Source: JBBATK01 sp039810585
GTDB lineage: Bacteria; Bacteroidota; Ignavibacteria; Kapaibacteriales; NICIL-2
Assembly: GCA_039810585.1 (NCBI GenBank)
Contig: JBDHXF010000010.1
Coordinates: 1 to 64,000, forward strand
Length of the DNA: 64,000 bases
Direction: 5' to 3'
Below the pieces are notes generated by a model. The model was given only the letters and a program-made list of their open reading frames with translations, was not told the origin of the DNA and did no database searches. Below, piece after piece: positions 1-10,400 of the stretch (position 1 is the first letter of the stretch; each line of letters begins with the position of its first letter). The translations under genes were made by a program, and so were the position numbers.

Positions 1-536
1 ATGAGTTCGCGCGCTGCAGCATTCATATCAATGACCTTCGTAAATGCCGTTGTTCTGCACCGGTCAATAAACGCGTTCAGAGACTTGTTACGTTGTTCTT
101 TCGCAATGCTGTAGCTGAGCCGACGCATCCTTTGAGCGAGAACGATTGCTCCCCACTCCCAATTTCCGTAATGCCCGCCAACGACGATGAGCGGATGCGA
201 TTGAATATCTGTGGAATCCAAGATCTCCGCGTTTTCAAATCGAAGGCGGGACGCAAGTTTTGACTCATTCACACACGGAACCATAAGGAGTTCCACAAAA
301 CACTGTGTAAAATTCTGATATGATGCGAGTGCAATGTGCCGGTGTTGTCGAGCAGGTAATTCAGGGAACGCCCGAGCAACATTTTGAATGGTCACCTGAA
401 AACGAGAAGGACTGATAATCGCCAAAACACGTGAGAATACATAACTGCCAAACCACTGAACGCGAAATGGCAGAACACTCATCATGCATGCATAGCCGCG
501 TAAAAAAAGTGTTATAAGGGGCTCAATCAGCTGCAT
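1..536 (-). CDS. Lysophospholipid acyltransferase, LpxL/HtrB family (3' end beyond the window)
   Basis: Translating the minus strand from the ATG at 534-536 gives 178 residues that run off the left edge. The LpxL/HtrB/MsbB family adds a secondary acyl chain to lipid A (or a related lipid) at the inner membrane. The catalytic H-x4-E motif is visible as HYGNWE, His122 to Glu127, inside the typical G-G-H-Y-G-N-W-E-W context. An amphipathic stretch (residues 6-45) precedes it. The start lies 11 bases after the stop of the GWxTD gene, so the two are probably co-transcribed. No clear ribosome binding site precedes the ATG. The acyl-chain specificity cannot be told, and the C-terminal half is not in the window. 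Confidence 0.85.
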   Translation of the reverse strand, partial: MQLIEPLITLFLRGYACMMSVLPFRVQWFGSYVFSRVLAIISPSRFQVTIQNVARAFPELPARQHRHIALASYQNFTQCFVELLMVPCVNESKLASRLRFENAEILDSTDIQSHPLIVVGGHYGNWEWGAIVLAQRMRRLSYSIAKEQRNKSLNAFIDRCRTTAFTKVIDMNAAAREL

Positions 537-547
537 GGGACGTTTGA

Positions 548-1942
548 CTAATAACGCTTCGATCGATCCGTCGCATACATGTCATACCAGTTTGGTTCGT
601 GTTTCTCATTGAGCGCGGTTGAGTGTACTAAAACGTACTTGCCACGGTTGTACAAGTTGACAAACACAAATTGAACACCGCCTTGTATGTTGTCGTACGT
701 CCAGATCTCATGTGGATAGGCGCCATCGGTGTTATAGATTTCAGGGTCTTTCTGTGTAGGAAAGCCGTACTTCAGTAAGACACGTCCCCTATCACTGTCC
801 CAACCCCTTGCAGAAAACAATCCTTTATAATTAGCCTCCGCATAGCGCACTGCTTTTCGCAATTCTTCATAACGCTCATTGACAGCCGTAGTTGGGTCAG
901 GATCTTTAGCGTACCAGAATCGATAAATATACTTCTGTTTGGCAAGCAAACTACTCAATTGGTGGAAGCTCAGTAACTCGGTTTCCGGGCCAACAATCAT
1001 AGCCTTTTCGTATTCCTGCTCTATGGACCATTCGTTCATCGTCGCAAATTCGGACGCGAGAAACAACTGATCTTCAGATCGTAGTCCGCTTAGCTCTGAG
1101 GCGTTTTGAGGATTCAGGATATAAAACTTCGTTGATGTCCCGATAGTATCAATGTCTGGTCTCTGCGGAAACGATACCGCGCAGTGAACACTATAGACAC
1201 CACTGGGAATAACGTCGAGTATTTGCTCAAATATCGTAGCCATGGCTCCAGCATGAATTGCCTTGCGCTCAGTAGCCTCTAATACCTCTCGATCGGCACC
1301 ATCCAGAATGTGGTACGCCAGATCCACACTGTCACATTTCACATCATCTAAACCATACAACTCAATGTACGTGTGCAGCGTGGGTGATTCACCGCGCAAT
1401 TCGGATGACGGGAGAGGAACGCAGATCAAACCATTTCGATTGAAGGGATCGTGGCTTTGGTCCTCGCTGGCGTTGCTGATACTACTACAGAGGAGCAAAT
1501 CACTACATGCAAGGCCATGTGGAGCTATCTTTCGAACAATGAGAATTTGGGTGAGACTATCAACACGCGAGGTACGGACGCTATCCACCCATCGCAGATG
1601 AACAGTATAACGTCCGGGCAATACGTCGAAGCTGCGCGTTCCTACAATACTATTTCGCAAGGGATCTCGGCTCGACTGAACAGTTTGGATCACATCCCAA
1701 TTATCCTTGTAATCGCTTGACTCGCCTACCAATCGCAGCGCGAAATGAAGTTTCGCACGATACTGATTCTCAACCTTTCGATAGACAACCATGGAATCAG
1801 GAAAGGCAAAGTTTAGCTCCACTCGAGTTGTACCGGAATCAGCTCGAAATTGACTAAAACTCACCTGAACAGGCAGATGAAGTGCTGAGGCCATGCCACT
1901 GCACAGGCACAAGACGGCTACGTACAGACAGAGTTGACGCAT
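548..1942 (-). CDS. GWxTD domain-containing secreted protein
   Basis: 464 residues with an N-terminal signal peptide (about residues 1-20, ending M-A-S-A). The C-terminal region has the GWxTD-domain signature GWDSDRGR near residue 379, followed by L-L-K-Y-G-x-P and an E-I-W-x-Y element, as in proteins from the Bacteroidota/Chlorobi/Acidobacteria lineages. The function of the domain is unknown. The N-terminal two thirds look like beta-sandwich segments of extracytoplasmic surface proteins. The gene lies directly downstream of a PorV-like gene, which suggests a role in the envelope or in protein export. The ATG has no Shine-Dalgarno sequence and sits only 10 bases after the T-tract of a strong terminator-like hairpin, so expression may depend on read-through. 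Confidence 0.8.
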   Translation of the reverse strand: MRQLCLYVAVLCLCSGMASALHLPVQVSFSQFRADSGTTRVELNFAFPDSMVVYRKVENQYRAKLHFALRLVGESSDYKDNWDVIQTVQSSRDPLRNSIVGTRSFDVLPGRYTVHLRWVDSVRTSRVDSLTQILIVRKIAPHGLACSDLLLCSSISNASEDQSHDPFNRNGLICVPLPSSELRGESPTLHTYIELYGLDDVKCDSVDLAYHILDGADREVLEATERKAIHAGAMATIFEQILDVIPSGVYSVHCAVSFPQRPDIDTIGTSTKFYILNPQNASELSGLRSEDQLFLASEFATMNEWSIEQEYEKAMIVGPETELLSFHQLSSLLAKQKYIYRFWYAKDPDPTTAVNERYEELRKAVRYAEANYKGLFSARGWDSDRGRVLLKYGFPTQKDPEIYNTDGAYPHEIWTYDNIQGGVQFVFVNLYNRGKYVLVHSTALNEKHEPNWYDMYATDRSKRY

Positions 1943-1952
1943 AAGTTCATAT

Positions 1953-1987
1953 AAAAAATGCCGTACTGTCGTGACAACAGTACGGCA
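1953..1987 (-). terminator. Rho-independent terminator after the PorV-like gene
   Basis: On the minus strand a perfect 11-bp stem (TGCCGTACTGT / ACAGTACGGCA) with a 7-base loop is followed by six T residues. It lies 24 bases after the stop codon of the PorV-like gene and immediately before the GWxTD start codon. It could be a full terminator or an attenuator between the two genes. Confidence 0.85.
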
Positions 1988-2010
1988 GATATGATACAGT
2001 AACTGTAGTC

Positions 2011-3108
2011 TTAGTTTGCCCGAAGCGAAACTGAAATTCGATTGATCATGCCTAAATCGCTGGTTGGCTGCATGGCGTAATCAACAGTTGCATCAAATCC
2101 GGCCAGGATGTAGTGCACACCTACGCCACCGGAAAAATTGAACTGATCAGATCCCATACGATAGCCGGCGCGAAGAGCAAGGATGTCATCCCAAACATAT
2201 TCAGCCCCAATTGCGGCCTGTTGAGAGACGTCTGACAGTGTCGAAAAGTCTGCCGCCAATACAAGACGATGTTCGCGGGACTGACTGGCACCAAGATCTT
2301 GGGTGGATTCGTACATCCCAAACCATTCACTAAGTACTTCGCAGGCAATTCCTGCATTGAACACAATAGGAACATTAAACGGATTGCTCAACAACGATGC
2401 ATCAAGTTTTTGGTATTGCAACTGACTGATCAAATCTGTTTTTTGGTTCAAATCTTGGCCACTAAACTGCATCTGTGCGCCTAGATTGTTCATCGAAAAA
2501 CCAATGCGGTATCCACCAAAACGATACAAGGTTCCCATATCGACAAATACGCCAGAGGCAGACATTGACGCAATAGAATTTTGTACGTACTTGGCATTAA
2601 TACCAAACGAGAACTGATCCGTTAAGAATGCACCAAAACTAGCGGTCAAGGCAAAATCGTTGATGGAGTATGTTAAACCCAAACGATTCTCGTCCTCGAT
2701 CGTTGTACGCTCGATTTCGCCACTGGTAAAGTCCGTCACCGATATTCCAAAGCGGTACTTGTTATCAACGGGAATTACTACTCCCAAGTAGTTGTGTGAG
2801 TATCCGCCAAACCACTGGGCATAACTAACATTTCCGGTGTACCCTTGAATGTCAACAATACCGGCAACGTTATACCCAATCGCCGATAGATCGTTTGCTA
2901 CTCCGGAAAACGCACCAGCCATGCCCGTGGCCCGTGCCCCGGGAACAATACGTAAAAACTCTCCGCCTGCTGCACCTACTTTTTGAAATTGTCCGGCAGA
3001 TGACCCCTGAGTCGTAGCAGTACTCGATTGTGCTGATGTCGCAACCGACATCGTGACAATGAGCACACCCACAAACGCTGCCTGGACGATAGATGTTAGT
3101 CGATTCAT
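2011..3108 (-). CDS. PorV/PorQ family outer-membrane protein
   Basis: 365 residues from the chosen ATG at 3106-3108. An in-frame start 24 bases upstream exists, but the chosen one has TTGAGGATATC before it (GAGG at good spacing) and begins a signal peptide (M-N-R-L-T-S to A-T-S-A-Q). Residues 45-75 hold the family's start: F-L-R-I-x-P-G-A-R-A-x-G-M-A-G-A-F-S, then a D-x-S-A-I-x-x-N-x-A-G-I element. The rest is a FadL-like outer-membrane barrel of alternating strands. PorV is the T9SS shuttle that brings cargo to the sorting enzyme; other members have uncertain roles. The gene follows a giant secreted protein by 53 bases, so the pair may be cargo and export partner. True PorV versus a paralogue cannot be decided here. 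Confidence 0.85.
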   Translation of the reverse strand: MNRLTSIVQAAFVGVLIVTMSVATSAQSSTATTQGSSAGQFQKVGAAGGEFLRIVPGARATGMAGAFSGVANDLSAIGYNVAGIVDIQGYTGNVSYAQWFGGYSHNYLGVVIPVDNKYRFGISVTDFTSGEIERTTIEDENRLGLTYSINDFALTASFGAFLTDQFSFGINAKYVQNSIASMSASGVFVDMGTLYRFGGYRIGFSMNNLGAQMQFSGQDLNQKTDLISQLQYQKLDASLLSNPFNVPIVFNAGIACEVLSEWFGMYESTQDLGASQSREHRLVLAADFSTLSDVSQQAAIGAEYVWDDILALRAGYRMGSDQFNFSGGVGVHYILAGFDATVDYAMQPTSDLGMINRISVSLRAN

Positions 3109-3161
3109 GATATCCTCAATAATAAATTTCATCGTTAACTATACAAGAGTCCAAACAGCTC

Positions 3162-6100
3162 TTAGTTGCCAATAAGGCGAGCTCCACCAACCACAATTGC
3201 AAACTTCTTAATAATCTTAGCACCACTAGGAGTTTCAATAACTGCAAATAAACCTTGACTTGCCGACCGTTGTCGGTTTGAGCTCAGCAAATTCCAATAA
3301 TCCATTCCCTGTTTTGAAGTGGTCGACTCATCAACGTGATTAATCGTATTTACCAAATCACCATTAATCGTGTAGATTTTTATCGTACACACTTTCGGTA
3401 AGTGCATAAAGTAGATCTTAGCGTCGTACGAAGACTTTTGGCCACTATGTGTGATGACATAAGGGTTCGGTACGATCACTACTTTACTCAGATCGTCATT
3501 AGTCACTTCTTGATTTCCACTTCCGTCCACCGCAAGGTCGGATGACGACAACGTCAAAACAACTTTTGCGCTGTCTTTCGGCAATCCAAAAGCGCCACCG
3601 AAATCCGTGATCACAATCTTATCACCGGCTTTGAAGTCCGTCTGCGGAATATAAGGATTCAGAGAATCGCCATTAATTCTAAGGCGATCATAAAGCCTTC
3701 CCGAGTTACCGACTACTTGTCCGTTACGTCCACCTTTAGCGGCGAAGTCGATGAGATACTGTGCTCCGTTGACAAGGAAGAAGTGAGTAAAGTCTAAAGT
3801 ATTACCAGCTTGCTCCTTCGACAAATAATAGCGTCCCTGTGCAATCGGGGCTCCTGTATTGAGATTTAAGGCTTGATACCGTCGACCGGTTGCTTTTGTA
3901 ATCTTCCCTGACTCTTTATCAGCCATATCTGCAGCAGTATAACGGCCATTGTACCACCCATTTGCAGAGATATTGTAGGAACCGATAGGCACCATCAATG
4001 GACTCGGATAAATAGTTGGCGTTGCAGAACCGTTAACCGTTGAAGGCGGAATGGAGTCAGGCAGCGTTTCTATAAAGTTGTTTAACTCTGTTGTGCGTTG
4101 CACAACGACACTGTCTTGAAGAGTAGCGTCGTAGCGCTTGAATGAGTAAATGTTACGAACACGAAGATTCAGATACGATACCTCAGTGAAGCTAACTGCT
4201 TGAGTATCGACCACACTTGTTGTCTCATCCCGACGCAATCTCTGAGAGGAAATGACGTCTGTTCCTCCTGGTAAGAATTCGATTTCAAACTTACCCGGTC
4301 CATTGTTGTACGTTTCATAACGCAACTTTGTACCGTTCAAACGCAAGCGTTGGAGCAAGTCGTTTGGAGTCATATTGAAACCTTGATACTCCAATTGGAC
4401 ATCGGCGTTGGTGCCTGCCTCTTTTGCAATCGACAAGGGGCGCAAATAACCTCCGAACTGTTGCAGAGCAAAGTCAAATCCAATACCCAGAGCGCCATTC
4501 ACAAAACGATACGGTGCATTACAGGATCTGTCAGTGCTAAACGAGCCATAACGCGTAATGACCGACTTGTTAAATGGATTGACGAAACTGCCAGTATCTG
4601 CCGCTACTCCGTCAATGGTAAGTTTCCGTTGATCCGCGCCCATCTCAACAACACTACACTCCGAGAACGGATTCGAAAAGTTACAATCAACTGTCTCATA
4701 TAAAATCGAGTAATCAGCCAGCACAGTGTTCGTTGTCAAATCCGTTACTCGCATGATATTCGAGTAAATTCCCTCAAGAGGATTAATATGAGTTGGATCA
4801 TACACGGTGTCAACAACTGAGTAAATCGATGTTGGGAAGTTAGCTGTAAAAAACTGCAACTGAATTTTGTGATTTGCAAACAGCTCATTCAATCGTTGTT
4901 GATCACCGGGGATGATGTGAAAGTTATACAATCCGCCCAGGTCACTACTGTCGTATTCAACAGAGATCTGTTTTGTATCGTGCATCGCCGGCGCTCCTAA
5001 GGGGAACACTTGGGTCTGATTAACCTTGTCGATACCACTGTTCATCTTCTGAGGCGTAGCCTGTAAGTAATCACCTTGATCGTAGGCCAGAAGTCTATAG
5101 TAGTAATCTACGTTGTTAATGAGTTTTTCCGTCTTCGTCAGGTCGGCGTCTGTTGAAATAACACCATCTCCATTGTCATCACCATAATCAATAAACTGGC
5201 GATGGTTTGTCACACTGTCGATGTAAGCCTTTCCAATATTTCGGAATAACGTTGAATCCTCGATGTTGTCAATCATCCAACGAATAGTAGCCTTACTTTG
5301 CACCACTTGACGATAAAAGAATGCAGCGGTATCTGTTGGCGATGGGCTTGCATTTTTCAAGAGTACACCGGTTGGTGCAACCTTCATAATACCCAACGTC
5401 AGCGAATCATACAGTGCTTGTTTCGTTTGGGTTCCTCTTGGAATAATTTTATTCCAAAACTCTGCCCACGGTGCTACCAAACTAGGAATTCTTCGAACTA
5501 GGTAGCTCGAGGTGTCATTCAACACCGAACTCGGGTAAAAATTGCGATACAAATTAGAGTACGCACTCCAGCTGGTCTTTGGGATCATCACAACATTCGG
5601 GAAATACGGCGACAGCTGAGTTGTGGAGTCTGCGCGAACCACCGAATTCGTGTATGGATTTGGAATTTCCCATTGCGCAATCTGTTTCCAGCCGAATGGT
5701 CCCGATGTCTGACCGTTGACACCACCAACAGTTACTTGATCAAGTGAAAACGTATCAAGGTTGTTTACGCGTGCACGATACAATCTGTAGCCAAGGAAAT
5801 CGAAGCCTTTTTCTTGCTTATCGACCGAGTTTTCAGCCGTTTCGTCCCATGTAACGATGACAGCATTATTCAACGGCTTCCATGAAATAGGACCTGGATC
5901 CGGTGGCTTTGGAGTTGCAAAAGCATCGTCATACACTTTTTGAGCAAACTTATCTCGCCGCACCAACTCCGATAAGTCAGCGCTGTCTCCGGTAGCTTCC
6001 CCTCCAAGACCTGGCAGGGCAAAAATCATCCCAATCACAACCCTTGCTGTATCTCCAGGCAACATGTTAAACGGTCCCGTAGCCATAAGGAAGCGTTTAT

Positions 6101-7367
6101 CACCAGCTGCGACGTCACCGCCGCGAGTGCCGGCGGACATAAAGTTATAACGCGCAATGTCGTTGGTAGGATCATTGGCAATAACCCAGTTCTGAAAGGT
6201 CTGAAGTCCGATTTGTTCCTCAGATTGATAGTAAGACTTGTCATGGCGCACGTTACGGGTTACAGAGTCGACTGCAGGACTTTCCAAAAAGTCCATACCA
6301 ATATACCCCAGTCCTTTTCCTTTTTCCGGTGCATTGTTGCCGGCTTCAGACCATTGGAACGCAAGATTCAGCGTTGTGTCCCAGTGATAGTAATTTACCC
6401 GGTCATTCCCTGCGATTGTCGCGCCCCCCAACGGACCGATATCAAAATCATATGCCGGAGCCATCCAGCATTTTCTCAAGGTGTCCTGCGACTTATTGAT
6501 GACGTTATAGGCTATAAAGATAAAGTTTGCATAATCACCAAAGCCCCAGGAATAGATCGTTTGCTCGTATTGAAGTCGGAGAGGATATCCCAACTTGCTC
6601 ACTACATCCGCCCCATCCGGGTAATTGCGCAAGTCAGTGTCTTTATACACAGAGAAAATATCTTCACCGGAAATGATGACCGGCCCTTTATGCTTGCCGT
6701 CATCCCACACTGGCATGGAATCAACTGATCGCTTGTTGACATCGTACACATAATCGCCAAAGTATCGGGTTACTCCTTTTTCAGCGCGATCGACCGATAT
6801 CGTGTCTAAAATTGAACGATCGTCCCACAAACACCAGTTTGGACCGTCTGCCGAGAGTAGTGGAACGCCCGTACTACGAGAAAAATCAGTTGATAAGTAG
6901 GTACGATACTTCAAACGACCTTCGTCTGTTTCCATTACTTGGTCGCCGTCTTCGATTCGTCCCGGTGCCATTTCAGAGGAGCCGGAATTTGGGTCGTACG
7001 AGATAACAGACATCGGGCGGGAATACAGCGAGTCAGTGTTCTTCGTAGAGTCGTGAACCCAACGATTTTTGATGGCACCAAACCACACGCCTCCACCAAA
7101 AATATACTGATTTGTACTGCCTCGCGGCCAACGACCACCGCCAACATTTCCAGCTACGTTTAGCCCGAAGATTCCGTAGTTGGTTGTATAAAAATCAACC
7201 TTACTCACGGTATTTTTTTGCAAGTCGTTCGTCTTAAATGGATTTGTATGCTGTACGGTAACTTTTCCCTTTTGCTTGGTTCTATCAATATCCTTAGCAT
7301 TCAGGACGGTCAACATGCACAGCGCTACAACTATTGCCAGTAGTACGGAGCGTTGCTGATAGTTCAT
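3162..7367 (-). CDS. Large secreted surface protein with C-terminal V-P-N-P-Y module
   Basis: 1401 residues from the ATG at 7365-7367, chosen because AGGAG lies 9 bases upstream and the first 24 residues form a signal peptide (M-N-Y-Q-Q-R to L-N-A-K); the open frame extends 53 codons further upstream without such support. The body is rich in beta-strand and resembles the large repeat-poor surface proteins of Ignavibacteria relatives. A near-canonical calcium loop (DDNGDGVIS) lies around residues 724-740. The C-terminus contains V-I-V-P-N-P-Y followed by a FlgD-like segment (K-I-Y-T-I-N-G-D-L-V), related in layout to sorting or anchoring domains but not a standard T9SS type A tail. It sits 40 bases downstream of a TonB receptor and upstream of the PorV-like gene. 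No enzymatic motif was recognised. Confidence 0.75.
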   Translation of the reverse strand: MNYQQRSVLLAIVVALCMLTVLNAKDIDRTKQKGKVTVQHTNPFKTNDLQKNTVSKVDFYTTNYGIFGLNVAGNVGGGRWPRGSTNQYIFGGGVWFGAIKNRWVHDSTKNTDSLYSRPMSVISYDPNSGSSEMAPGRIEDGDQVMETDEGRLKYRTYLSTDFSRSTGVPLLSADGPNWCLWDDRSILDTISVDRAEKGVTRYFGDYVYDVNKRSVDSMPVWDDGKHKGPVIISGEDIFSVYKDTDLRNYPDGADVVSKLGYPLRLQYEQTIYSWGFGDYANFIFIAYNVINKSQDTLRKCWMAPAYDFDIGPLGGATIAGNDRVNYYHWDTTLNLAFQWSEAGNNAPEKGKGLGYIGMDFLESPAVDSVTRNVRHDKSYYQSEEQIGLQTFQNWVIANDPTNDIARYNFMSAGTRGGDVAAGDKRFLMATGPFNMLPGDTARVVIGMIFALPGLGGEATGDSADLSELVRRDKFAQKVYDDAFATPKPPDPGPISWKPLNNAVIVTWDETAENSVDKQEKGFDFLGYRLYRARVNNLDTFSLDQVTVGGVNGQTSGPFGWKQIAQWEIPNPYTNSVVRADSTTQLSPYFPNVVMIPKTSWSAYSNLYRNFYPSSVLNDTSSYLVRRIPSLVAPWAEFWNKIIPRGTQTKQALYDSLTLGIMKVAPTGVLLKNASPSPTDTAAFFYRQVVQSKATIRWMIDNIEDSTLFRNIGKAYIDSVTNHRQFIDYGDDNGDGVISTDADLTKTEKLINNVDYYYRLLAYDQGDYLQATPQKMNSGIDKVNQTQVFPLGAPAMHDTKQISVEYDSSDLGGLYNFHIIPGDQQRLNELFANHKIQLQFFTANFPTSIYSVVDTVYDPTHINPLEGIYSNIMRVTDLTTNTVLADYSILYETVDCNFSNPFSECSVVEMGADQRKLTIDGVAADTGSFVNPFNKSVITRYGSFSTDRSCNAPYRFVNGALGIGFDFALQQFGGYLRPLSIAKEAGTNADVQLEYQGFNMTPNDLLQRLRLNGTKLRYETYNNGPGKFEIEFLPGGTDVISSQRLRRDETTSVVDTQAVSFTEVSYLNLRVRNIYSFKRYDATLQDSVVVQRTTELNNFIETLPDSIPPSTVNGSATPTIYPSPLMVPIGSYNISANGWYNGRYTAADMADKESGKITKATGRRYQALNLNTGAPIAQGRYYLSKEQAGNTLDFTHFFLVNGAQYLIDFAAKGGRNGQVVGNSGRLYDRLRINGDSLNPYIPQTDFKAGDKIVITDFGGAFGLPKDSAKVVLTLSSSDLAVDGSGNQEVTNDDLSKVVIVPNPYVITHSGQKSSYDAKIYFMHLPKVCTIKIYTINGDLVNTINHVDESTTSKQGMDYWNLLSSNRQRSASQGLFAVIETPSGAKIIKKFAIVVGGARLIGN

Positions 7368-7407
7368 TCTAAAATCTCCTCTGAATTTCATAATTAATTT
7401 CAATCGC

Positions 7408-10400
7408 TTAGAAACGGATGTTGACACCGAAATAAACCTGACGCGGATATTGATAGAGCGAGCTACGACGAATTGCATCGTTAACGTATCTCTTGTACAT
7501 CGTGAATTCCTCCAACGATGTAACAACGCCGTTGTGATCTAAATCCGCGTTTGCGTTGTAGAGACGAGCTCCGGTACGATCGTACTGCGAATTTTCTGTT
7601 GATGTCGGGTTATACTTGTCAGCAGTTGCATACCAGCCAGCCGGAAACTCACCCTGTAAACGATACAGGGAAACTCCATCGTTATCCGGGTCTTGCGTGC
7701 GAGTGTACACCAAAATCGGCTCTGTGCGATTTGGGAGATTAATTACGTCGACATACAACTCTAATTCAGTGTTGCCCAGACTAGAGGAGATAAGATCACC
7801 AAGATTAATGCGACGCGAAATGTGCATATCCAAATCCCAAAGCGACGGGTAACGCTCAGCATTGTAATCGCTCGCTTGATTACCTTTCAAATCCAACTTG
7901 GTGTATGGTTGACCGGTCTGATATACGGACGTGAAGTTAATCGTGAAGTATTGGAGGATTTTTGTTCCTGCAATGCTTGGACCTTCATCTTTACCGAAAA
8001 CAAAACCACCGTTGAAATTCAAGCGATGACGACGATCGTAGTCGAGCGGAGATTCAACCAGAGGGAACACCTTGCTGTCGGTATACGGATCGCTTGCTGC
8101 CAGGACTAAGCTGTAATTGGTACCTACTCCGGACGACGTTCCCTGAGCATACTGCAATGTGTAATTAATGTTGAATTGGAAGTTGTCCACTAAACGCCGA
8201 CGCAACGAAATTTCAGTACCTCTTACGTTGCCGTACTCTCCATTGCTGATTAAGGAATAGGGATAGCGATTATCCGGTACGTAGACGATACCGGTTAATT
8301 GATAGATGTCTTTGTAGTACGCAGTCACTTCAAGTCCGACGTTGTCGGAAATTGTTGTTGTGTACGACACATTGTACTGGCTCGTCTTTTCAGGAACTAA
8401 GTTTGGATTACCAACAATAGCATTGCCACGGCGAATAACCGAACTGGTGTTATCAAAGAGCGATGCAAAGACCGGCACCTGAGTGAACATACCATAATCA
8501 ATCGCGAAATAGGTAGTATTTCCCTTGATCGGGTAGGTGATGTTTAAGCGAGGGCTGAGTTGTGCTTTGATCGTAGCGTCAGCTTTCACACCCGTTGTCA
8601 GTGTAGGATCTAAAGAATATTGCGTACTCGGATTAAATACGTCTAAGCGCAAACCCGGCGTGAAGTTAATTCCAGCGAAAGAAATTTGATCTTGAGCGTA
8701 TGCAGAAGCAATCATCGACTTCTTTGGCTTCGAGCCAATGGCGCGCTCCTCATCTGTCAAACTGTAAATGTCGCCTCCATATTGGTCGTCGTACACATCA
8801 TAGAATGGCGATCCGTTCCATGGTAAAGAGTTCGAGTAGTGGCGTACAGTGTATGAACGAACGTCAACACCACCCTGGATCGAGTGTGTAGCGTTTCCGA
8901 CGCTTATCTCATTAGCGTAATCACCCTTGAATTGGATGAAACTGCTGCTACGGAATTCGAAACCCTCTGCGCCGGCTCCGGTAAATATACCGGTCAACCC
9001 ATAAGGATTATTTGTACTGGAAGCATCTGTTCCACCTTCAACATATCCAGTCAGATTATTAGGGATTTGCGCAAGAAACGGGTGCTTAGGATCGTTGTCC
9101 AGATAAACATATCCCGTTGTAGCTTGATAGTAGTCCATTTCTTTGTCGCCTTGGTTTCCGGTACGCGGAACCAGCGAGCTTCCTCCACTGCTGTAAACAT
9201 AGTTGTCAGCCGGCGTCACTACTTGATACCCGCCGAAGAAACTTGCACCGGTAATGGATGTGCTCACCTTGGAAGGATCTTGAGGAACTCCGTTCACCAG
9301 GAGTGATCCATCTCCTAAATTCAAGACACGTCTTGAAGTTTGACTCACATTGGAGTTGATCGATAGAGTAGCTTCGTAATAGCTTCGGTCCGAAAGACTT
9401 TGATTAACACGAACATAATAGCTCGAAATCAGATTGTTCAGCACATTGGCGTGAGCAAGCCCTGAACCGACTGTAGATTTTAAGATGGTATCATTTAAAC
9501 CAGTACTCGGATTGTATTGGAACACTTGAGCCGGAGTACGGTCATACATCCAACCCCAATCGCCGGTTTGCAGCGACGTCAAACCCCAGGATCCGCCAAA
9601 CTGCAGGCGCAAGTCTCCGGTAATCTTTATAGGAAGACGTCCGGTAATATTGCGAACTTCAGATCCGTTGTCAGGAAAATGACCGAGCGAATTTCCTGCT
9701 ACATCGCGTGCATCGATGCCAGAGCCTAAATAGTTTGTTGAGTTAACAGTACGATAGTTATCAGCATAGTAACGAGCCGAAATAAAGAAAGTGGATTGAT
9801 CCAGACCGGGAAGAGGACCGCCAATACCAAATTCAAAGGTGTTTTCTTGATTACTCAGTGCCTTCAGTCCATTCTTTGCGGTACCCCAAAGAGACGGTAC
9901 GTCGGTCATCCAGCTCAATGTACCTTCATAACGGTCGTTGCGTCCTGTCTTCACTGACTGATTAATCACCCCACCGGTCGTATTTCCGTACTCCGCTCCG
10001 GCATTGCCTCGAATAACACCTACGTCTGCGGTCGCAGACTTCGCCGCGGTTGGGGCATACTTCATGTCACCGGTCGCGCTGGCAGCAGGACCGAATCCAC
10101 CGCTAATAGGATCGGAAATATCCTGGCCGTCAACAAGCATTTTCGTATCCGAGGTACGACTTCCGCGAATACTAATTCCGCCACCAGAGGACAAGACTCC
10201 AGAGGTGGTGAGTGCCGCCTGCTGTGCATTGGTCTTACCTGCAGTGGAGTTCAATTCGCTTTCTCCCACCGATGTCGTCACAGCGACAGTTTTTGCATCT
10301 GTTATTGGCTTTTCCTTATTACCAACAACCACAACTTCCTGCGTCGTTTTCGTACTATCTTTCAGCGTAATGGTACCAAGATTGGTCGTTTGATCCGCTG

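Noticed and set aside
6213..6728. Plus-strand open frame of 171 codons
   Set aside because: Antisense to the giant secreted protein; composition is random-looking.
8884..9306. Plus-strand open frame of 140 codons
   Set aside because: Antisense to the TonB receptor barrel.
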